From Acidobacteriaceae bacterium (lineage in GTDB: Bacteria > Acidobacteriota > Terriglobia > Terriglobales > Acidobacteriaceae), in assembly GCA_003132825.1 (NCBI GenBank), contig PKYX01000178.1, forward strand, positions 1 through 11,177: a DNA stretch of 11,177 nucleotides, in the 5' to 3' direction. Of the stretch, positions 1 through 6,559 are shown piece by piece; within the stretch, counting starts at the first letter, position 1, and each line of letters begins with the position of its first letter. A program made the translations under genes and the position numbers. The notes under the pieces were generated by a model. The model was not told the DNA's origin, did not search any database, and worked only from the letters and a program-made list of their open reading frames with translations.

Positions 1-1404
1 GCATCCTTTCCGGCGATGGACAGCTCGACGCGGCAGATCGTGGCGGTGATTAAGAATGACCCCGCAGTGGACAATGTGATTGCGTTCACCGGCGGCGGTG
101 GAGCGACCAATACCGGCCACATCTATATTGCGCTGAAACCACTGGCGGTGCGCAAGGTGAGCGCCACTGAGATCATCGCCCGACTACGGTCCAAATTGAA
201 CCGCCTGCCTGTGGCCTCTACATTCCTCCAAGCCGCGCAAGATCTCCGCATCGGTGGCCGCTCGGGCAATGCGGAATATCAGTACACGATTCAATCTGAC
301 AATGTGCAGGATCTGTCCAAGTGGGGACCCATCCTGCTGAAGCAGATGAAGGGTTTGCCCGGCTTCCAGGACGTGAACTCCGATCAGCAGAATGGCGGGC
401 TTGACGAAATGATCAGCTATGACCGCGTCACGGCGGCAAAACTCGGCCTTACCGTACAATCGCTGGACGCGGCGTTATACAGCGCCTTCGGCCAATCGGA
501 AGTGTCCATCATCTACACGCAGCTCAATCAGTACTACGTGGTATTGGAAGTTGCTCCTCAGTATTGGCAAACTCCCGAAGGGTTAAAAGACATCTACCTT
601 CATACTTCCGGCAGCGGGAGCATTCCGCTGCTCACAGTGGCCAAGAGCCAGTCGAGCACAACGCCCCTCGCAGTCAACCATACGGGCTTATTTCCCTCGG
701 TCACCGCGTCGTTCAACCTGGCTGAGGGTTTGTCTCTGAGCGATGCCACTTTGCGCATTGACCAGATGCAACAGCGGCTGGGCACACCGGCCACGATTCA
801 AGGGTTCTTTTCGGGCACACTGCAGGCGTATCAGCAATCGCTGAGCACTGAGCCTGTGCTAGTGGTGACCGCACTACTGGCTGTGTACATCGTCCTGGGG
901 ATTTTGTATGAAAGCCTGGTACATCCACTGACGATTATCTCCAGTCTGCCGCCTGCCAGCGTAGGCGCGATGCTGGCACTGATGCTCTTCAAAGAGGACC
1001 TGAATATCATTTCGATCATTGGCATTGTGCTATTGATCGGAATCGTAAAAAAGAACGCCATCATGATGATCGACTTCGCTCTCCAGGCTGAGCGTCAGGA
1101 AGGCAAAAGCACAGCGGATGCAATCTTCGAGGCGTGCATGCTGCGTTTTCGTCCGATCCTGATGACCACGATGGCCGCCTTATTTGGCGCTTTGCCGTTG
1201 GCGCTGGGGACGGGCACAGGATCGGAGCTGCGCCGCCCGCTTGGCATCACGATTGTGGGAGGGTTGATCATGAGTCAGTTGCTTACGCTCTATACGACAC
1301 CGGTCGTCTACCTGACTTTTGATCGCCTGCGACTGCGCATGGGGGGAAAACGGCAGGTCGCCCCCCAAGGTGCGGGGCAGGCACCAGTTCCGGAGGGCAA
1401 CTGA
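1..1404 (+). CDS. RND multidrug efflux pump, inner-membrane subunit (MdtB/MdtC type), 5'-truncated by window edge
   Basis: This is the C-terminal part of a proton-driven resistance-nodulation-division transporter, which works with a periplasmic adaptor and an outer-membrane channel to expel drugs or other toxic compounds. The frame is open from base 1, so the ATG at 16 is internal; about 467 codons are visible of a family length near 1,040. The first half is periplasmic porter/docking domain, with segments such as QDLRIGGR and AFGQSEVSIIYTQLNQYYVV typical of the MdtB/MdtC branch. From about residue 281 (counting the Met at 16 as 1) come the last five membrane helices, including VYIVLGILYESLVHP, IGIVLLIGIVKKNAIMMIDF, RFRPILMTTMAALFGALP and ELRRPLGI. 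The tail after LTFDRL is short and hydrophilic. The channel gene follows after one base, so the two are co-transcribed. The exact subtype and substrate cannot be decided here. Confidence 0.95.
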   Translation, partial: ASFPAMDSSTRQIVAVIKNDPAVDNVIAFTGGGGATNTGHIYIALKPLAVRKVSATEIIARLRSKLNRLPVASTFLQAAQDLRIGGRSGNAEYQYTIQSDNVQDLSKWGPILLKQMKGLPGFQDVNSDQQNGGLDEMISYDRVTAAKLGLTVQSLDAALYSAFGQSEVSIIYTQLNQYYVVLEVAPQYWQTPEGLKDIYLHTSGSGSIPLLTVAKSQSSTTPLAVNHTGLFPSVTASFNLAEGLSLSDATLRIDQMQQRLGTPATIQGFFSGTLQAYQQSLSTEPVLVVTALLAVYIVLGILYESLVHPLTIISSLPPASVGAMLALMLFKEDLNIISIIGIVLLIGIVKKNAIMMIDFALQAERQEGKSTADAIFEACMLRFRPILMTTMAALFGALPLALGTGTGSELRRPLGITIVGGLIMSQLLTLYTTPVVYLTFDRLRLRMGGKRQVAPQGAGQAPVPEGN

Positions 1405-1405
1405 G

Positions 1406-2941
1406 ATGCTAGCCCATGGCGAATTCGGGAAGACGGGGAAAGCGGCGTTCTTCCCCAGAGTAGGATTCACAGCACTGGCGGCCGGAATAGCTGTCTTATT
1501 GCTCCTCGACGGATGTGCTGTCGGACCGAAATACCACCGGGCGCCCGTGGATACTCCCGCAGCGTATAAGGAACTGGAGGGTTGGAAAGTAGCCCAGCCG
1601 CAAGATACCTCGCTGCGCGGCAAGTGGTGGGAAGCATTTGGTGATCCCCAGTTGAACTCCCTCGAACAGCAGGTGAACGTTTCCAACCAGAATATCGCCT
1701 CTGCCGCCGCCAGTTTCCTGGTAGCCCGCGCGATGGTCAAGGAAGCTCGCGCCCAGCTCTTTCCAACCGTGACGGTGGGTCCCGGCGCAACTTGGGAGCA
1801 TCCGTCATCCACCCTTCGGACGAACACCCCAGCCACGGGCACGACTGGCGGGACGGGTACAACGCAGACCTCGGTCGGGACATTTGCCGATTATGTCTTG
1901 CCGTTCGACGCCTCCTATCAGATTGATCTGTGGGGGAAAATTCGAAATCAGGTGAAAGCAAATGTCTACGCTGCCCAGGCATCGGCCGCGGACCTGCAAA
2001 ATGTTCGCCTGACCGCGCAGGCTGAGGTTGCAGTGGATTATTTTCAAATTCGCGCGCAGGACGCGCAGAAACAATTGCTCGATCAGACAGTAAAGGCATA
2101 TCAGGAATCGCTCGATCTAACCCGAGCTCTCTATCAGACCGGCATTGACTCCGACGAATCGGTCGCTCAAGCCGAGACCCAACTGGACACTGCGAAAGCG
2201 CAGGATACCAACCTCGGAATCCTGCGAGCCCAGTATGAGCACGCGATAGCCGTCTTGGTGGGTAAGCCCGCTTCCTCATTTTCGATTCCCGTCGAACCAC
2301 TGAACGCGAACCCTCCGGGGATTCCCGCGGGCGTTCCTTCCCAGCTTCTTGAAAGACGGCCGGATGTCGCTGCTGGTGAGCGCAGTATGGCCCAGGCAAA
2401 TGCGCAGATCGGAGTGGCGCGAGCAGCGTACTTTCCCTCCCTCACCTTGAGCGCCTCGGCTGGGCTTGAGAGTTCCTCGATCGCGAAGCTATTTACATGG
2501 CCAAGCCGCTTCTTTTCCGCGGGTCCACAGATGAGCGAAACACTTTTTGACGGAGGACTACGGCGGGCCACGATGCAGCAGTTCCGGGCGAACTATGAAG
2601 AAACGATCGCGAACTATCGCCAAGACGTATTGACGGCATTTCAGCAGGTGGAAGACAATCTCGCATCCCTGCGCATCCTGTCACAGGAGCTTCAGGAACA
2701 AGATGAAGCAGTGACATCGGCGCAGAGAAACCTGACGATCGCCAACGATCGCTATCGCCTGGGGCTTGACCCCTATCTGAATGTCATCACAGCGCAAACT
2801 GCCTTGTTGAGTAACGAGCAGACCTCCGTCAACCTGAAAATGGAGCGGATGACCTCAAGCGTACAGCTCATCGAGGCGTTGGGCGGCGGGTGGGATGCAT
2901 CGCAACTACCGTCGGCGGCGTCTATGACCGCGAAACCGTAA
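1406..2941 (+). CDS. Outer-membrane efflux channel lipoprotein, NodT/OprM family
   Basis: This 511-residue TolC-like protein is the outer-membrane exit duct for the RND pump encoded just upstream. I place the start at ATG 1406 rather than the in-frame ATG at 1319. It lies one base after the pump stop codon, GGAGGG at 1392-1397 is well spaced, and a signal peptide follows directly. Residues 20-36 are hydrophobic and end in LDGC, so Cys37 is the probable lipidation site; Asp two residues before the Cys is not typical of a lipobox. CAVGPKY after the Cys is characteristic of NodT-family proteins. Further hallmarks are YQIDLWGKIR (171-180), LLERRPDVAAGE (314-325), AYFPSLTLSASAG (341-353) and ETLFDGGLRR (378-387), which repeat across the two OEP halves. 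A Thr/Gly-rich stretch (residues about 140-157) probably lies in a loop. No clear terminator follows. Confidence 0.95.
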   Translation: MLAHGEFGKTGKAAFFPRVGFTALAAGIAVLLLLDGCAVGPKYHRAPVDTPAAYKELEGWKVAQPQDTSLRGKWWEAFGDPQLNSLEQQVNVSNQNIASAAASFLVARAMVKEARAQLFPTVTVGPGATWEHPSSTLRTNTPATGTTGGTGTTQTSVGTFADYVLPFDASYQIDLWGKIRNQVKANVYAAQASAADLQNVRLTAQAEVAVDYFQIRAQDAQKQLLDQTVKAYQESLDLTRALYQTGIDSDESVAQAETQLDTAKAQDTNLGILRAQYEHAIAVLVGKPASSFSIPVEPLNANPPGIPAGVPSQLLERRPDVAAGERSMAQANAQIGVARAAYFPSLTLSASAGLESSSIAKLFTWPSRFFSAGPQMSETLFDGGLRRATMQQFRANYEETIANYRQDVLTAFQQVEDNLASLRILSQELQEQDEAVTSAQRNLTIANDRYRLGLDPYLNVITAQTALLSNEQTSVNLKMERMTSSVQLIEALGGGWDASQLPSAASMTAKP

Positions 2942-3013
2942 TGTTAAACAATCGCAGCCCATTGCTCCTGAAGGCACGAGCCGGCTGATTGCAAATAAGA
3001 GTGCGCCGAACTT

Positions 3014-3313
3014 TCAGTCTGCCGGCCAACTCGGCGAGACTTGGATATAGGAACGGTCCAAGGCAGCCATCGATGCGCAACCCAGTAGCTTAAGCGTGCT
3101 TTCCAGATCTGTCTGCAGAAGCTCGGGCGCCCGTGTGACGCCGGCATTCACCGACAGCCGCAAGTCCATGAGCATGCGCGTCCGATCAGGACGGCCCGGG
3201 CTCCGAGGCAGCTTGCTTTGATCACATCGGCGCCGCGCCGAAGGCTCAAGAACGCAGCCGGGTCTAACTCTCGCGGCCGTGAAGGAGGCCTCGCCGGCCT
3301 CCGGCAAAGCCCC
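3014..3313 (-). pseudogene. Eroded C-terminus of FMN-dependent L-lactate dehydrogenase / alpha-hydroxy-acid oxidase (LldD-like)
   Basis: No single frame encodes a protein, but three minus-strand frames read in turn restore the C-terminus of the LldD/glycolate-oxidase family. One frame gives RRGADVIKASCLGARAVLIG and R (3240-3178). A second gives HAHGLAAVGE (3176-3147). A third gives AGVTRAPELLQ, then DLESTLKLLGCASMAALDRS and YIQ, ending at a TGA at 3014-3016. Joined, these match the family's FMN-phosphate-binding region and terminal helix. A possible earlier piece, GALPEAGEA (about 3313-3287), resembles the DALPEAVEA segment. The first shift fits loss of two bases after the GR codons; the second fits one extra base at 3146. 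The N-terminal three quarters of the enzyme, including the SNHGG region, are absent. The remnant lies downstream of rhaT, where an enzyme taking L-lactate to pyruvate would complete rhamnose breakdown. Confidence 0.8.
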
Positions 3314-3416
3314 GTAAGAATCAAACAAAAAGCTCCGCTCAGAACAAAAGCCCGGCACATTTTTTCGGGGCGAATGCAGTCTAATGCGACGGAGGGCCGG
3401 ATTGCCCCGTCACGCT
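3314..3416. other. Spacer between rhaT and the lactate dehydrogenase remnant, no gene seen
   Basis: This is the rest of the 475-base stretch without an intact gene (2942-3416). I see no recognisable protein motif in any frame here. It probably holds the scar of whatever removed the N-terminal part of the lactate dehydrogenase gene. The 72 bases at 2942-3013 likewise hold nothing recognisable and form the convergent junction with the efflux operon. Confidence 0.4.
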
Positions 3417-4625
3417 CTAATGCAGCAGCCCGAGATAATTTCCATAACCCACAATCACGGTCGACCCAACCAGCAACGCCAGTGCCAGTGAAAGCAGACG
3501 CATCGCGGGAACTCCAGCGCCTTTCCATTCCTTCAAGCCCAGCCCCCACAATGTGCTGAAAATGATGATGCTCGCCATGTGGAGCGTCCAACTGGAAAAC
3601 TTGAACCGTCCCATCTGGGTCTCGCCCATGGTGTAGAAAAAAAACTGGAAGTACCATGTGGTGCCAGCAAGAGCACAAAGGAGGTAGTTTGCCAGCATCG
3701 GCACTGGCTCACGGGTTCGCTGCGTGCCGCTCTTCTCGACCAACACCGCAACCGCCAGCGTGCCCTGTCTGGCGGCAGGAATGTGCTCAACGACCTCGCG
3801 TCCAGGGGCGTCGACGGCGGTTTCGAGTGTGGTCTCCTCTTGATGGTTCGATTCCCGTGATGTCGAACTGAAGTACTGGTATCCGGTTTTGTTCCGGAGG
3901 TTGAGTATCAGACACCAGATGAAGTTGGTCGTAAAACCACCGATCAGCACAACCACCAGTACCGGCAAGCCTTGCCACAGAACAGGAGTCCCATGCCTTA
4001 ATGTGAGGGCCTTGATCGGGTCTCCGGCCGCCAACCCATAAGCGAAACAGGCGCTCATTACCCCGGAGAGCGTGGCAACAGCAATCCCTTTCTTGAGATC
4101 GAACTCCTTGATGACCGCCTTCTGCTCTTCGGTTGACATGGCGCGCTCTTTAAGAATGCCCGCCAATCCCGCGGCGGCAATCCCCAAGAGGCAAACGAAG
4201 ATGCCCAGAAGAATCACTCTGCCCGAACTCGTTCCCACCACCTGGGTCATGAATTGACCACGGAAAATCGGCGGCATCAATGTGCCAAACGCCGCGCAGA
4301 GGCCGAGAACGACCGCCATGCCCAGCGAGAGTCCCAGGTAGCGCATCGTCAGGCCGAACGTGAGCCCGCCGATTCCCCACATCAGTCCGAAAAAGAATGT
4401 CCAGAACAGGGTCGAAGGCGGCGCTTCCAAAAGGACCGCCGGCAAGTCCTTCGTCATCACCCAGCCCAGAATCCAGGGAGCGAAAATCCAACTGAAAACG
4501 CCCCCCGCCAGCCAGTAGGTTTCCCACGACCAGCGCCTTACCCAACGGTAGGGCACATAGAAGCTTCCGGAAGCCAGACCGCCCAGCCAATGAAACAGCA
4601 CACCTAAAGCTGGATTTGGGATCAT
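3417..4625 (-). CDS. rhaT: L-rhamnose/proton symporter RhaT
   Basis: RhaT is an inner-membrane permease of the drug/metabolite transporter superfamily that imports L-rhamnose with protons. The protein has 402 residues from ATG 4625, preceded by GAGGAG with a short 4-nt spacing. An in-frame extension up to 4745 exists but would overlap rhaM and adds a non-membrane stretch unlike the family. Conserved blocks are WSWETYWLAGGVFSWIFAPW (residues 32-51), LMWGIGGLTFGLTMRYLGLS (81-100), EFDLKKGI (174-181), WYFQFFFYTMGETQMG (324-339) and LKEWKGAG (364-371). About ten membrane helices are expected. Residues about 250-305 form a charged, hydrophilic insert that makes it longer than the E. coli protein (about 344 residues). 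The gene starts 19 bases after the rhaM stop, so the two form an operon. Confidence 0.95.
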   Translation of the reverse strand: MIPNPALGVLFHWLGGLASGSFYVPYRWVRRWSWETYWLAGGVFSWIFAPWILGWVMTKDLPAVLLEAPPSTLFWTFFFGLMWGIGGLTFGLTMRYLGLSLGMAVVLGLCAAFGTLMPPIFRGQFMTQVVGTSSGRVILLGIFVCLLGIAAAGLAGILKERAMSTEEQKAVIKEFDLKKGIAVATLSGVMSACFAYGLAAGDPIKALTLRHGTPVLWQGLPVLVVVLIGGFTTNFIWCLILNLRNKTGYQYFSSTSRESNHQEETTLETAVDAPGREVVEHIPAARQGTLAVAVLVEKSGTQRTREPVPMLANYLLCALAGTTWYFQFFFYTMGETQMGRFKFSSWTLHMASIIIFSTLWGLGLKEWKGAGVPAMRLLSLALALLVGSTVIVGYGNYLGLLH

Positions 4626-4644
4626 AGGACTCCTCAGGACGAGG

Positions 4645-4962
4645 TCAGAGATGAAAAACTTCTTCCAACGTCTCCATCGCGCAATCGGGCAAGGATCCAT
4701 CGGGCTGCAGAAAGAAGTCCGCCATCTCCCGTTGCCACTTTTCATTTACCTCGCGCTCTTGCATGCCCGCCCGTGCACGATCGAAATCCTCGGTTTCCAG
4801 ATAGCCGACCAAGAGACCGTCGCTTCGGAGAAACAATGAATAGTTGTTCCATCCCGTCTCTCGCAATGCAAGCAGCATTTCCGGCCATACAGTGCGATGA
4901 CGTTCTTTGTACTCCACCAGCCGCTCGGGTTTGACCTGCAACACAAAGCAGATACGTTCCAT
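4645..4962 (-). CDS. rhaM: L-rhamnose mutarotase RhaM
   Basis: RhaM is a small cytoplasmic enzyme that interconverts the alpha and beta anomers of L-rhamnose, supplying the form used by the isomerase. From ATG 4962 the protein has 105 residues, close to the 104 of E. coli RhaM. It begins MERICFVLQVKPERLVEYKE, the usual family start. His22 and Tyr41, which align with the E. coli active-site residues as I recall them, are both present. VWPEM (24-28), NEKWQREMADFF (73-84) and the end LEEVFHL are also typical; the second Trp of the E. coli WW pair is Gln here. A strong GGAGGAG on the minus strand (4997-4991) sits about 28 bases before this ATG and directly before an in-frame TTG at 4989. A longer product with nine extra residues is therefore possible but less likely. 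It is the first gene of the rhaM-rhaT operon. Confidence 0.95.
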   Translation of the reverse strand: MERICFVLQVKPERLVEYKERHRTVWPEMLLALRETGWNNYSLFLRSDGLLVGYLETEDFDRARAGMQEREVNEKWQREMADFFLQPDGSLPDCAMETLEEVFHL

Positions 4963-4998
4963 AAAAGAGTCAAGACAATAAGCCAGCAACTCCTCCGC

Positions 4999-5028
4999 AC
5001 TTTAGTGACGATGCCTGAAAGTTGTCAA
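4999..5028 (-). promoter_or_regulatory. Sigma-70-type promoter for rhaM-rhaT
   Basis: On the minus strand, a perfect -35 TTGACA (5028-5023) is followed after 18 bases by TAAAGT (5004-4999), which matches the -10 consensus at four of six positions. Transcription would begin near 4992, giving a leader of about 30 bases to the rhaM ATG. The strong GGAGGAG at 4997-4991 would then lie at or before the first transcribed base and might not be in the mRNA. This is a sequence match only. Confidence 0.55.
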
Positions 5029-5037
5029 GGCACAGCT

Positions 5038-5092
5038 GAACTTGTTTCTCTATTGCATATTCCTAGAACTTGTTCCCCTATTGATATCTCCT
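5038..5092. repeat. Two direct repeats with 28-nt period upstream of the rhaM promoter (candidate operators)
   Basis: Two 27-base units, 5038-5064 and 5066-5092, are separated by one base and agree at about 20 positions. Each begins GAACTTGTT, has CTATTG in the middle (5050-5055 and 5078-5083) and ends TCCT. They lie 10 bases upstream of the rhaM -35 box, a usual place for an activator. CTATTG also occurs twice at 6453-6466 before rhaEW, which suggests one regulator acts on both operons. Binding by the adjacent regulator's ancestor is inference. Confidence 0.5.
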
Positions 5093-5101
5093 GGTCTTAA
5101 C

Positions 5102-5120
5102 GGTTGCGCAGGCAACCTGC
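5102..5120. repeat. Perfect inverted repeat, candidate operator or hairpin
   Basis: GGTTGC (5102-5107) and GCAACC (5112-5117) are perfect inverted arms around GCAG. An overlapping inverted pair, GCAGG (5108-5112) and CCTGC (5116-5120), shares part of it. No T-tract follows on either strand, so a terminator is unlikely. A dimer-binding site in this control region is plausible but unproven; short inverted repeats also arise by chance. Confidence 0.3.
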
Positions 5121-5245
5121 TGAACCCACGGCGTCATTCTCGGTCCGATTGGTGCGAAGGGCGACGCGGTAGGAAGCCCGGTACACGAACCCGTGTCTTT
5201 TGAATGGTCCTAGAGCACTCTATAGAAGAAAGCGCGTGCCCAAGC

Positions 5246-5251
5246 TATAGT
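5246..5251 (+). promoter_or_regulatory. Possible -10 element for the regulator gene
   Basis: TATAGT matches the -10 consensus at five of six bases and lies about 40 bases before the regulator's TTG start at 5293. No convincing -35 box is seen 16-18 bases upstream, so the promoter would be weak or activator-dependent. As the downstream gene is broken, this may be a relic. Confidence 0.25.
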
Positions 5252-5292
5252 TTCTTTGCACATTTCGATCCTCGGCTGGTGAGGAATACAAC

Positions 5293-6391
5293 TTGACTCG
5301 GTCGTCCCCGAAGCGGCTTTATTTGATCCCGGTCCTTTCCAAGGCGCTCGACATTCTCGAGCTGTTACAGATCGCTGACCCTCGAAGCCATTTATCAGCG
5401 AACCAACATTTCGAAAACAACCGTCTACCGCATCCTCAAGACGCTGGTTCATCGGGGATATCTGGCGCAGTCGCAAGACGGCCTATATCGTCTCGTGGCT
5501 CGTCCCAAGAAGGCGCGCTTTGGTTTTGGCAGCCAGGCGGCGGAGATGCCCTTTTCCGAGGCCGTAACCGACAGCCTGCGAAGCGCCTCCTCCGCCGCCG
5601 GAGTCGATTTGATCGTGCTCGACAATTGCTATGACGGCGCCACCGCCCTGCGCAATGCGGATGAGTTTGTAAAAAGCCGTCCTGACTTGGTGATCGAGTT
5701 TCAGATCGACCAGCGCGTGGCGCCTGTGATTGCCGATAAGATCGATGGTGCGGGCATTCCTCTGATCGCGGTCGATATCCCCATCCGCACGCGACGTTCT
5801 TCGGTGTCGACAACTATCGGGTTGGATTCGAGGCCGGTGAATGCCTGGCGCAGCACGCCAAAAAGGCCTGGGGAGGGAAGGTGCGTTGGAGTCTGGGGCT
5901 GGATCTAGAAGAGGCCGGTCCCTTGGTGCAAAGCCGTATCACCGGAGCTTTTGAGGCAATCCGTTCCAAGTTGCCCAATGTTTCCGCTGAGTCCCTGGTG
6001 AGATTGGACGGGAGGGGCATGCGGGACAAGAGCTACCGTCTTGTTTTCGATTTTCTCCGACGCCACTCCAAGGATCGCGGCGTTCTTATCGCGGCAGCAA
6101 CTGATACCAGCGCATTGGGAGCGGTGCAAGCGGTGCGGGAACTGAAGTGGGACAAATATTTCGCCATCAGGGGACAGGATTGCATCTCGGAAGCCTTGGA
6201 AGAGATGAACACGCCAGGAAGCCCGCTGATCGGCTCGGTATTACATGAAGCGCAGAGCTACGGACCGCGGCTAATTCACTTGGCCTTGGCGCTTCTAAGC
6301 GGTCAGCGCGTTTCGCCATAGAACTACGTCGAGCAAACTTGTAACCGCAGCGACGATAAAGGCAGCCAGCGGTCTAAAATCTCAGCGATGA
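5293..6391 (+). pseudogene. Broken transcriptional regulator: IclR-type helix-turn-helix plus sugar-binding (Peripla_BP) domain
   Basis: The TTG at 5293, preceded by TGAGGA with 7-nt spacing, opens frame 1 with IPVLSKALDILELLQIAD, the first helix of an IclR-type winged helix. The frame shifts near 5380, apparently also losing a few codons. It continues in frame 2 as LEAIYQRTNISKTTVYRILK, the helix-turn-helix, then GLYRLVARPKK and a periplasmic-binding-protein fold (GVDLIVLDNCYDGATALRNA, DLVIEFQIDQRVAPVIADK). At the CCCC run 5779-5782 one base is missing, and HPHATFFGVDNYRVGFEAGE follows in frame 1. That frame stops at TAG 6319-6321, where NYVEQ after it suggests the TAG replaced a Tyr codon. 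A third shift in the AAA run at 6335-6337 leads to LVTAATIKAASGLKSQR and TGA at 6389-6391. The ancestral protein of about 360 residues was probably a sugar-sensing regulator of the flanking rhamnose genes. Four lesions make sequencing error an unlikely full explanation. Confidence 0.85.
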
Positions 6392-6452
6392 CGAGTTGTT
6401 CCACAGTCCGGTGTACGCTTTTACCTGGATCCACCTCATTTTCCCACAGAAA

Positions 6453-6482
6453 CTATTGCCCTATTGCATCGTTAGGTATGAT
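6453..6482 (+). promoter_or_regulatory. Promoter and candidate operator of the rhaEW-rhaB-rhaI operon
   Basis: TATGAT at 6477-6482 matches the -10 consensus at five of six bases. Two tandem copies of CTATTGC (6453-6459 and 6461-6467) lie just upstream and cover the -35 position; TTGCCC at 6456-6461 would be a poor -35 with only 15 bases of spacing. The second copy extends to CTATTGCAT, identical to 5050-5058 in the rhaM control region. This fits an activator-dependent promoter or an operator. The leader to the rhaEW ATG would be about 70 bases. The rest of 6392-6559 shows nothing else I can name. Confidence 0.4.
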
Positions 6483-6559
6483 AGCTGGGTTCTGACCGAC
6501 GCGGAGAATGTGCGGACGGCGGCCGCATTGCGCGCCTTTCGCAGCCGAAAACTCTCTTT

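Larger units (their letters stand above)
4963..5292. promoter_or_regulatory. Control region between rhaM and the regulator pseudogene
   Basis: This 330-base spacer separates divergent genes and has no coding content that I recognise. It holds, in order, a minus-strand promoter for rhaM-rhaT, two direct repeats just upstream of it, a perfect inverted repeat at 5102-5117, a smaller inverted repeat at 5183-5196 and a possible plus-strand promoter near 5246 for the regulator. These elements are described separately. The density of repeats suggests a site for controlling both directions; the binding protein is unknown. Confidence 0.55.

Noticed and set aside
1180..2399. Long open frames on the minus strand opposite the efflux genes
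   Set aside because: They lie antisense to clear, motif-rich plus-strand genes and show no family motifs; they follow from codon bias.
3346..3371. Possible minus-strand terminator after rhaT: GCCCCG and CGGGC arms followed by TTTT
   Set aside because: The stem is only five base pairs with a bulge and an 11-base loop, and the T run is four. Too weak to call.
3148..3678. A 176-codon minus-strand frame covering the 3' end of rhaT and the spacer
   Set aside because: Most of it is an out-of-frame reading of rhaT. Only its last part, with GADVIKASCLGARAVLIG, is meaningful, as part of the lactate dehydrogenase remnant.
5183..5201. ACACG/CGTGT inverted repeat followed by CTTTT on the plus strand
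   Set aside because: Five-pair stem and short T run, with no gene ending just upstream. Likely chance, though it could add to the control region.
5495..5908. Treating 5495-5908 and 5881-6321 as two separate small genes
   Set aside because: Each encodes half of one sugar-binding domain, and they join precisely at a one-base gap in the CCCC run at 5779-5782. They are pieces of one broken gene.
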